NCBI GenBank assembly: GCA_003194525.1
Contig: NBIV01000021.1
Coordinates: 428,025-492,024 of the forward strand
Reading direction: 5' to 3'
DNA: 64,000 bases
From: Gracilariopsis chorda
Lineage: Eukaryota > Rhodophyta > Florideophyceae > Gracilariales > Gracilariaceae
The stretch's first letter is position 1. The number at the start of each line of letters is the position of its first letter. This document shows, piece by piece, positions 53,360 to 61,631 of the stretch. The notes under the pieces are model-generated. The model saw only the letters and a program-made list of their open reading frames with translations, was not told where the DNA came from and did no database searches. A program made the position numbers and the translations under genes.

Positions 53360-54138
53360 TGTTGGCAGTAGTACCTGTGCTGTCACTGAAAACCAAATGT
53401 TCCGGGGAGCATGGGCTGTTTTAGAGGGTAGCTCTGCAAAAGCGCATATGCGCGTGTGCGCGAACCCAACGTGAAACTGGCTTCTGATTGGCTACTGCAA
53501 ATGTACATATGCAACGTGGTGCGTACAAGTGGTATGGCATAACTGGATCGGTTGGACACACCCACGTGTCCAGCTACTACAGTGGTCACAGTGTACGTTG
53601 TGTGCAGGGGATACTGGTGAAGTGGTTGACAGCTGGTACAAGTGGTACAACAGTGGTTGGTACAATGGTAAGGTGCGCATGCACTGTCAACAGGTTTACA
53701 CATGCACGGGTATATTGATGACGTGGGTGTTGTGTGCATTGCCACATGATGACATGGCACTAACACCACAGGTTACGTGCCGACTTACTGTGACGTGTTG
53801 ACTTACCGTGATGTGTTGGCATGTGCTGGCGTGTGTTGGAGTCGTGAATTTGTGCCTTGTCATGGTCATGTGTATGTACGTAACTATTACGGAACGTTGG
53901 TGCGTTGGTGTGCGTTGATGTAATGAGGTTGTGCTGAGCTGGCTATGTCATGTTAGATGATGAGTGGTAGTATTGAGTGTCCCTGCTTAGTGGTTTAGGT
54001 TTTACTTGTAGTTGGTGTTCCCGCGCAATTCGAGTTTAGAGTGGTATATAAGATGAGCCTGAAGGACCTCCAAGTAAATCCAAGCCAGAGCTGGCGAACT
54101 TCCCTTCCATCCCCTCAACTTCCTTTCAACTTTCAACA
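53360..54138 (+). repeat. Copia-1 element 1, 5' LTR (779 bp)
   Basis: TGTTGGCAGTAG ... TTTCAACA. GCGCATATGCGC at 53442-53453, then AACGTGAAACTGG and CTGATTGGCTACTGC (CCAAT box, inverted). TATA box GGTATATAAG near 54043-54052. Confidence 0.95.
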
Positions 54139-54153
54139 GGTTATGGGCCCAGC
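54139..54153 (+). promoter_or_regulatory. Copia-1 primer binding site (half tRNA-iMet)
   Basis: GGTTATGGGCCCAGC immediately after the LTR CA. It is complementary to the anticodon stem-loop 5' half of eukaryotic initiator tRNA-Met (CTGGGCCCATAACC), as in Drosophila copia, rather than to a tRNA 3' end (which would begin TGG). Confidence 0.85.
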
Positions 54154-55357
54154 CCCGCTGACCGCTGGCGCTATCCGTTTCCGTATCGTTCGTCTGTCGC
54201 CGCTCTCCCTCACCGCCGTTCATCCGTTTCGCTGTTGTTGCCTCTTTCGTTGTTGCGTCGGGTGTCTTGATCCCATTGTTGGTCGGTGTTGGTCATTCTC
54301 CTTGGGTATGCGTTCCTCCCTGAGGGCGTTGTGGTGGTAGTGGTTCGACCTTTACTTCCTATCGTTGTTGAGTTGGGCCTCCGTTGTTGCCCGTGTTGTC
54401 GATCGCTATCTACTTTGTGTGTGACACTCCCTCTATCTTGTGTTTTGGGATCCCCGAATCGTTTTTCGGGTCGTATCCGTGAGGTCGAGTCGGTCTAGTT
54501 TCGAAGTCTGGGCTCCGTGATCGTGTGCTCAGCAGTTGTTTGTTTTTTGTGTTTCTTAATCATCATCTGGTGTCCAGTGCGACGAGCGGTTGATCCGGGT
54601 TACTTTGGGTGATTCCAGGTATCTGGGGACGTGAGCCTGGCGGCTTGAACCAAAGCGGGTGTACTGTCGAGCGGCTTCCCACCGGTCCATTTGGACAGAT
54701 AACGGTGACGGTCGTTAAGACCTGGTAAGTTCAGCGGGTGCATCTGTGGACGGGGTGCCGTGGCGTACTGCGCTGGTGCGGGTGATTGAATTATTTGTTT
54801 TGATCCTGACTGCGTGTCGGGATTCTTGGGCTGTTGCGAAGGTATTCCATAACGAGCTTTTGATCCGTGTATCTGACCCTTGGGCGTTTGTGCGGGGAGG
54901 CGACGTGGCGTAGGCTGACCTCCTTCTTAGGATCAGGCCGCGTGTGACCTTAAGTGGTTGCGGGTTAGCAGCGTACTTTGGTTGCCATAGTAGTTTCAGT
55001 TGCGAGGTCGCGCAAGTTCTTGGTAGAGGCCAGAGAGGGTTATACTTGGTGAAGGCATATCTTGGGTCATTAACCATCCTCTGGAAGCCTCGTAGAGAGC
55101 GACGCATCTTCTCCTTAGACGTAGGAGAGGGAAGACAGAAGAAGACGTCTTGTAGCCGGAGCATCTCCGGGGGCCAGGCGTCCGACAGCCTAGGGTAGCG
55201 GAGGTAGTTTCTCCCGTCAGTGCGCCCGAATTTGAAGTTTTGTTGTTGTTGTTGTCGTTGTTTTTGTTGTTATTGTCGTCGTTGTTGCCATTTTTGTACT
55301 ACTTAAGTGCCGTAGGTCTTTCATCGCACCTGTGCTGTTTGTTGACATCTACCAAGC
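54154..55357 (+). other. Copia-1 long untranslated leader
   Basis: About 1.2 kb without a sense ORF. Features: GATAACGGTGACGGTCG near 54697, the hairpin CCGGAGCATCTCCGG near 55157-55171, the conserved box GTAGCGGAGGTAGTTTCTCC (55195-55214) and a GTT-rich stretch (about 55236-55290) before the ATG. Parts are shared with Copia-2 leaders and with the 1063-bp insertion at 23552-24614, which suggests a functional RNA region (packaging, dimerisation or translation). The function is inference. Confidence 0.7.
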
Positions 55358-58300
55358 ATGGACTCATTCGGTGGCGTCAAGATTGAAAAGTTGGGCGAGG
55401 ATAACTTCCATGTATGGAAGCAAAAGGTTGAGTTGCTGCTTGCACTCAAGGACCTCGATGACCATCTTGAATCAACCAGGCATACGGACGATCACGAGTT
55501 GTCAGCATGGAAGAAGAAAGACTCCAAGGCCAGGGCTGTTATTGGTCTCAGCATCAGTGATGAGCATTTGGACCATGTGAGGGATACCGAGAATGCTGCG
55601 CAAATGTGGAAAGCCATTTGCGATGTGTTCCAGCGTAAAACGCTGCTCAACCGAATCAATGCAAGACGTGCCTTCTACACAGCCAAGATGCGAGATGATG
55701 AGAAAATGTTACACTTCATCAATCGTGTTCGTCATCTTGCATCGGATCTGAAGAGCATGGACGTAGTGGTTGAGGAGGAAGACATCGCTATGGCAATCCT
55801 ATGTGGGCTACCAGACCGCTTCGAACACCTCATTGTCGCTATTGACACCACGATTGGTGATCGTAAACTCGATTTAGAGTTTGTGAAGAGTCGTTTGCTG
55901 CAAGAGGAACAGCGAATGAACGATCGTACCAAGGAGGAGTCCGGAATTGACACGGCTTTGGTCGGTGCGCAGTCACGAAAGAAGTCCATGGTGTGCTACT
56001 ACTGTGGTAAGAAGGGGCATATCCAGAGAAACTGTTTCAAGAGACAACGTGACGAAGCTAGCAAAGAGCAGAGTGCTGCCGCAAACCCAGCTGTGCAGAC
56101 CGATCTCGGCAACGAGAAACGAGGATGTGACAGTGACTCTGACTTTGTTTGTCTCATTGCGACAGGTTCTGTGGAAGAAAGTATCAGTGACTGGATCATT
56201 GACTCTGGTGCCACCGCCCATATGACGTATGACGAGTCCATGTTGGACAGTTATAGCAAAAGAGAGTCTGCCGGTGTGAGTATCGGCAATGACTCGAAGC
56301 TGGAGTCTCTTGGTCATGGCAGTGTCCACCTTGATCTCGCTGTTGAAGGGCGTAAGAGCAAGTGCCGGTTGGGTGAAGTAGTGCACGTACCGAATTTAAG
56401 GTATCATCTGCTGTCAGTATCTGCGATGTGTGACCTGGGTGCGCGAGTGGTGTTTGACAAAACCAAAGTATGTGTATACAAAGGCCACACCATGATCGCC
56501 CAGGGCCGTTGCATCAAAGGACTGTACTACCTATGTACCGCGATTGAAGTACCAGAAGACATGGACAACGCACTCGTGACTGACCTGTCACTATGGCATG
56601 CTCGAATGGCTCATGTGAATGTGGATGGTATCAAACATATGGCTCGTAACGGTGTTGTGTCAGGGCTGAATGTGGACTTGAATCAATCGATGGATGTGTG
56701 TGACTCTTGTGTAGTGGGAAAATATACACGTGCTCCAACTCCCAAGCAAGGGGGGGAACGGGCTTTGCACCCATTGGACCTAGTGCATTCGGACATTTGT
56801 GGTCCAATCCAAGTAGGTTCCTTGGGAGGTTCAAGCTACTTCGTCACATTCATCGATGATCACTCCCGTTTTTGCTTCTTGTACATGCTCAAGACCAAGG
56901 ATGAGGTGTTCCACGTGTTCGTGAAGTGGCTCAAGATGGTTCAAAATCAGAGTGACCGACATGTGAAAACCATCACCGCACGTGAGTCTGTGCTACATGC
57001 GTTACGAACAGACAATGCTGGTGAATATGTGTCAAAGAAGTTTTCACAAGAGCTTGAACGTCACGGTATTGAACATCAGCGAACGGTGCCTTACAATCCA
57101 CATCAGAATGGTCTGGCCGAACGGTTCAACCGAACACTCATGGACTTGGTGAGATCGATGCTGCATCACAAGAAACTGCCAAAGATCTTCTGGGCTGAAG
57201 CATTGAACGTTGCAGTGTATGTGTGCAATCGAGTCACCTGCAAGGCCCTTCCGAGTGACGTGACACCACTCGAGATGTGGAGTGGATATGAACCTGACTT
57301 GAGCAATCTGCGTGTGTTCGGTAGCCGGTGCTGGTACAAAGTGGTGGACCACAAGCTGAAGAAGCTGGAGCAACGTGCCGTGGAGGCGATCTTTATTGGG
57401 TACAAATCTGGATCGAACGGTTATAAACTGTGGGATGCGCAAAAGAAGAAGGTGGTTGTGTCGAGAGATGTGAGGTTTGACGAATGTAGTGGTTCAGATC
57501 AAGGTACTGACCACGTTGATGATGACGACTATGCTGAGATCGACATCTCGGAGAGGCCAAAATCAAACATCACCTCCACCTCTACTACACCCACCGATGC
57601 TGCCCAAGTTGAACCCGCTGCACCAGATACTCCACCAGAAGAAGCTTCAGGCAGTGGCCACGATGAGCTCACAGCTGAGACAGAAGTTGAGCCAGACGTA
57701 CCAGATCCACAACCACTTCGGAGATCCACTCGTGAGCGTAGAGCGCCTACCTCGTGGTGGCGCGGAACTGCCCTACTCACTGCCAGTGATGACATCCGAT
57801 CCTCATACTCGGATGCGGTGTCACGTCCTGATTCAAAAGCGTGGACCAAGGCCATGAACAGTGAGTATGAGTCTCTGATGGAGCATGACACATGCGAGTT
57901 AGTGCCAAGGCCAGCTGACAGCAACGTGATATCATCCAAGTGGGTATTTGTGCAAAAATATGAGGCTGGCGACAACGATGAACCGACAGTGAGGTACAAG
58001 GCTCGTGTGGTGGCTCGAGGGTTTCTGCAGATGGAAGGTGTAGACTTCTCCGAGACGTATGCACCAGTGGTCAAATTCACATCCATTAGAATGATTCTGT
58101 CCATTGTAGCAGTGCAGAACTATCATCTGCACCAGATGGATGTGAAGACTGCATTGTTGAATGGCGACCTGGAAGAGACTGTGTACATGGAGCAGCCGGA
58201 CGGATTCATCAAACCTGGGAACGAGGACTTGGTATGCCTTCTCAAGAAAGCCATCTATGGGCTACGACAGGCATCAAGGCAGTGGTTTGCAAAGATGTAC

Positions 58301-59383
58301 TTGTTCCTCGTGGGTTGGATGGGTCTGAAGCCAAACGTTGCAGACGAGTGCGTCTACACCGGAGAGGTACTAGGAGCGCTTGTGATCATTGCTCTTTATG
58401 TGGACGACTTGCTCATTGCAAGCCCAAGTATGGAGACAATGAATCGCGTAAAGCGTGAACTGTCAAAACGTTTTCAGATGAAGGATCTCAGTGAAGCGCG
58501 CATGGTACTTGGGTTCGAGATCCATCGTGATCGATCCAAAAGACAGCTGTACCTGACACAGTCTGCATACACGCGTAAGGTCTTAGAACGTTTTGGCATG
58601 TTGCAGTGCAAACCAATGGACACTCCCATGGACTCCGGTGCTGACCTCACTAAGGTAGAAGAGCCTCTGACGAACATCCCGTATCGCCAGGTGATCGGTT
58701 GTCTGATGTATCTCTCTGTTGGCACTCGACCGGACATCTCGTTTGCAGTGTCCAAGCTGGCCAAGTATGTCGAGAAACCTGGAGAGACTCATTGGAAAGC
58801 GGTCAAGCGTGTTCTGCGTTACCTCAATGGCACTCGCTACCTCGGACTTACTTATGGCACCACGACTGATACTCAGCTGTATGGATACGTAGACTCTGAC
58901 TGGGCAGGTGATACATCCAAACGCAAGTCCACCAGTGGGTATGTGTTCATGATGTGCGGTGCTCCTGTGTCCTGGAGCTCGCGCCAACAGGAAGTAGTTG
59001 CATTGTCTAGCGCGGAGGCTGAGTATGTGAGTCTGTGCAGTGGGACGAAGGAAGCGATCTGGCTGAGACGACTGTGGAGTGGCATTGGCAACGCAAGTGG
59101 ACTGCACGTGGATGAGTCAGTGACGCTAATCGTTGAGCCCACCTCTGTGTACGTGGACAACCAAGGTTGCATCGACCTTGCTCGAAATGGAGTTGTGAAC
59201 AAGCGTACTAAGCACATTGATATTCGCTTTCACTTCACCACAGAGGCTCTACGCAACAAAGCCGTCCAGTTGCAGTACTGTTCCACGGAAGACATGGTTT
59301 CCGATATGCTGACGAAAGGGCTCGGTCGAGTTTGGCTGGCAAGGTTCCGCGGTGACTGTGGCTTGCTCCCCTTAGACCTTTGA
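55358..59383 (+). CDS. Copia-1 Gag-Pol polyprotein, intact
   Basis: 1341 codons starting MDSFGGVKIEKLGEDNFHVW. Gag (UBN2-like) about 1-200; zinc knuckle CYYCGKKGHIQRNC at 213-226; protease WIIDSGATAHM with D282; integrase zinc finger H414, H419, C448, C451; integrase core D479 (VHSDICGP), D552 (RTDNAGEY), E588 (NGLAERFN) with exact DD35E spacing; linker with RRSTRERRAP near 788-797; RT with D928 (HQMDVKTALLNG) and YVDD at 1014-1017; RNase H with D1179/D1181 (YVDSDWAGD), E1220 (SSAEAEY) and KHIDIRFHF near the end. Domain order PR-INT-RT-RH is Ty1/copia. Gag and Pol are in one frame, so Gag excess must come from processing or another mechanism. All catalytic residues are present. Confidence 0.96.
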   Translation: MDSFGGVKIEKLGEDNFHVWKQKVELLLALKDLDDHLESTRHTDDHELSAWKKKDSKARAVIGLSISDEHLDHVRDTENAAQMWKAICDVFQRKTLLNRINARRAFYTAKMRDDEKMLHFINRVRHLASDLKSMDVVVEEEDIAMAILCGLPDRFEHLIVAIDTTIGDRKLDLEFVKSRLLQEEQRMNDRTKEESGIDTALVGAQSRKKSMVCYYCGKKGHIQRNCFKRQRDEASKEQSAAANPAVQTDLGNEKRGCDSDSDFVCLIATGSVEESISDWIIDSGATAHMTYDESMLDSYSKRESAGVSIGNDSKLESLGHGSVHLDLAVEGRKSKCRLGEVVHVPNLRYHLLSVSAMCDLGARVVFDKTKVCVYKGHTMIAQGRCIKGLYYLCTAIEVPEDMDNALVTDLSLWHARMAHVNVDGIKHMARNGVVSGLNVDLNQSMDVCDSCVVGKYTRAPTPKQGGERALHPLDLVHSDICGPIQVGSLGGSSYFVTFIDDHSRFCFLYMLKTKDEVFHVFVKWLKMVQNQSDRHVKTITARESVLHALRTDNAGEYVSKKFSQELERHGIEHQRTVPYNPHQNGLAERFNRTLMDLVRSMLHHKKLPKIFWAEALNVAVYVCNRVTCKALPSDVTPLEMWSGYEPDLSNLRVFGSRCWYKVVDHKLKKLEQRAVEAIFIGYKSGSNGYKLWDAQKKKVVVSRDVRFDECSGSDQGTDHVDDDDYAEIDISERPKSNITSTSTTPTDAAQVEPAAPDTPPEEASGSGHDELTAETEVEPDVPDPQPLRRSTRERRAPTSWWRGTALLTASDDIRSSYSDAVSRPDSKAWTKAMNSEYESLMEHDTCELVPRPADSNVISSKWVFVQKYEAGDNDEPTVRYKARVVARGFLQMEGVDFSETYAPVVKFTSIRMILSIVAVQNYHLHQMDVKTALLNGDLEETVYMEQPDGFIKPGNEDLVCLLKKAIYGLRQASRQWFAKMYLFLVGWMGLKPNVADECVYTGEVLGALVIIALYVDDLLIASPSMETMNRVKRELSKRFQMKDLSEARMVLGFEIHRDRSKRQLYLTQSAYTRKVLERFGMLQCKPMDTPMDSGADLTKVEEPLTNIPYRQVIGCLMYLSVGTRPDISFAVSKLAKYVEKPGETHWKAVKRVLRYLNGTRYLGLTYGTTTDTQLYGYVDSDWAGDTSKRKSTSGYVFMMCGAPVSWSSRQQEVVALSSAEAEYVSLCSGTKEAIWLRRLWSGIGNASGLHVDESVTLIVEPTSVYVDNQGCIDLARNGVVNKRTKHIDIRFHFTTEALRNKAVQLQYCSTEDMVSDMLTKGLGRVWLARFRGDCGLLPLDL

Positions 59384-59390
59384 AGTCAGT

Positions 59391-59403
59391 GACAGAGGGG
59401 GGG
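59391..59403 (+). promoter_or_regulatory. Copia-1 polypurine tract
   Basis: GACAGAGGGGGGG-type purine run directly before the 3' LTR TGTTGG; the plus-strand DNA primer site. Confidence 0.85.
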
Positions 59404-59633
59404 TGTTGGCAGTAGTACCTGTGCTGCCACTGAAAACCAAATGTTCCGGGGAGCATGGGCTGTTTTAGAGGGTACCCCTGCAAAAGCGCATATGCGGGTG
59501 TGCGCGAACCCAACGTGAAACTGGCTTCTGATTGGCTACTGCAAATGTACATATGCAACGTGGTGCGTACAAGTGGTATGGCATAACTGGATCGGTTGGA
59601 CACACCCACGTGTCCAGCTACTACAGTGGTCAC
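59404..59633 (+). repeat. Copia-1 element 1, 3' LTR, first 230 bp
   Basis: Identical in register to 53360-53589 with about four substitutions, one of them breaking the palindrome (GCGCATATGCGG). Ends at GTGGTCAC where element 2 starts. Confidence 0.93.
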
Positions 59634-60412
59634 TGTTGGCAGTAGTACCTGTGCTGTCACTGAAAACCAAATGTTCCAGGGAGCATGGGCTGTTTTAGAG
59701 GGTACCTCTGCAAAAGCGCATATGCGCGTGTGCGCGAACCCAACGTGAAACTGGCTTCTGATTGGCTACTGCAAATGTACATATGCAACGTGGTGCGTAC
59801 AAGTGGTATGGCATAACTGGATCGGTTGGACACACCCACGTGTCCAGCTACTACAGTGGTCACAGTGTACGTTGTGTGCAGGGGATACTGGTGAAGTGGT
59901 TGACAGCTGGTACAAGTGGTACAACAGTGGTTGGTACAATGGTAAGGTGCGCATGCACTGTCAACAGGTTTACACATGCACGGGTATATTGATGACGTGG
60001 GTGTTGTGTGCATTGCCACATGATGACATGGCACTAACACCACAGGTTACGTGCCGACTTACTGTGACGTGTTGACTTACCGTGATGTGTTGGCATGTGC
60101 TGGCGTGTGTTGGAGTCGTGAATTTGTGCCTGGTCATGGTCATGTGTATGCACGTAACTATTACGGAACGTTGGTGCGTTGGTGTGCGTTGATGTAATGA
60201 GGTGGTGCTGAGCTGGCTATGTCATGTTAGATGATAATTGGTAGTATTGACTGTCCCTGCTTAGTGGTTTAGGTTTTACTTGTAGTTGGTGTTCCCGCGC
60301 AATTCGAGTTTAGAGTGGTATATAAGATGTATCTGAAGGACCTCCAAGTAAATCCAAGCCAGAGCTGGCGAACTTCCCTTCCATCCCCTCAACCTCCTTC
60401 CAACTTTTAACA
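59634..60412 (+). repeat. Copia-1 element 2, 5' LTR (779 bp)
   Basis: TGTTGGCAGTAG ... CTTTTAACA, the same length as the other two complete Copia-1 LTRs. Palindrome at 59716-59727; TATA GGTATATAAG near 60317-60326. Confidence 0.94.
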
Positions 60413-60427
60413 GGTTATGGGCCCAGC
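60413..60427 (+). promoter_or_regulatory. Copia-1 element 2 primer binding site
   Basis: GGTTATGGGCCCAGC, identical to element 1. Confidence 0.85.
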
Positions 60428-61631
60428 CCCGCTGACCGCTGCAGCTATCCCTTTCCGTATCGTTCGTCTTTCGCCGTTCTCCCTCACCGCCGTTCATCCG
60501 TTTCGCTGTTGTTGCCTCTTTCGTCGTTGCGTCGGGTGTCTTGATCCCATTGTTGGTTGGTGTTGGTCATTCTCCTTGGGTATGCGTTCCTCCCTGAGGG
60601 CGTTGTGGTGGTAGTGGTTCGACCTTTACTTCCTATCGTTGTTGAGTTGGGCCTCCGTTGTTGCCCGTGCTGTCGATCGCTATCTACTTTGTGTGTGACA
60701 CTCCCTCTATCTTGTGTTTTAGGATCCCCGAATCGTTTGTCGGGTCGTATCCGTGAGGTCGAGTCGGTCTAGTTTCGAAGTCTGGGCTCCGTGATCGTGT
60801 GCTCAGCAGTTGTTTGTTTTTTGTGTTTCTTAATTATCATCTGGTGTCCAGTGCGACGAGCGGTTGATCCAGGTTACTTTGGGTGATTCCAGGTATCTGG
60901 GGACGTGAGCCTGGCGGCTTGAACCAAAGCGGGTGTACTGTCGAGCGGCTTCCCACCGGTCCATTTGGACAGATAACGGTGACGGTCGTTAAGACCTGGT
61001 AAGTTCAGCCGGTGCATCTGTGGACGGGGTGCCGTGGCGTACTGCGCTGGTGCGGGTGATTGAATTATTTGTTTTGATCCTGACTGCGTGTCGGGATTCT
61101 TGGGCTGTTGCGAAGGTATTCCATAACGAGCTTTTGATCCGTGCATCTGAGCCTTGGGCGTTTGTGCGGGGAGGCGACGTGGCGTAGGCTGACCTCCTTC
61201 TTAGGATCAGGCCGCGTGTGACCTTAAGTGGTTGCACGTTAGCAGCGTACTTTGGTTGCCATAGTAGCTTCAGTTTCGAGGTCGCGCAAGTTCTTGCAAG
61301 AGGCCAGAAAGGGTTATACTTGGTGAAGGCATATCTTGGGTCATTAACCATCCTCTGGAAGCCTCGTAGAGAGCGACGCATCTTCTCCTTAGACGTAGGA
61401 GAGGGAAGACAGAAGAAGACGTCTTGTACCCGGAGCATCTCCGGGGGCCAGGGGTCCGACACCCTAGGGTAGCGGAGGTAGTTTCTCCCGTCAGTGCGCC
61501 CGAATTTGAAGTTTTGTTGTTGTTGTTGTCGTTGTTTTTGTTGTTATTGTTGTCGTTGTTGCCATTTTTGTACTACTTAAGTGCCGTAGGTCTTTCATCG
61601 CACCTGTGCTGTTTGTTGACATCTACCAAGC
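60428..61631 (+). other. Copia-1 element 2 leader
   Basis: Near-identical to 54154-55357, including the CCGGAGCATCTCCGG hairpin and the leader box at 61469-61488. Confidence 0.75.

Larger units (their letters stand above)
53360..59633 (+). mobile_element. Copia-1 element 1, full coding capacity, 3' LTR cut by element 2
   Basis: 5' LTR 53360-54138, primer site, 1.2-kb leader, one 1341-codon gag-pol ORF, polypurine tract and the first 230 bp of the 3' LTR (59404-59633). Over those 230 bp the two LTRs differ at about four positions. Element 2 begins at 59634. It lies within the R3 RNase H gene. Apart from the LTR interruption nothing is broken, so protein function may be retained. Confidence 0.93.

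Noticed and set aside
53383-53769. 128-codon minus-strand ORF, repeated at 44420-44806 and 59657-60043, with paired plus-strand ORFs
   Set aside because: These lie inside the Copia-1 LTR; they recur only because the LTR recurs and have LTR-like low-complexity composition.
54715-55164. 149-codon antisense ORF in the Copia-1 leader, also at 60989-61462
   Set aside because: Kept because the two elements are near-identical copies; no protein features and it is antisense to a leader with shared RNA-level conservation.
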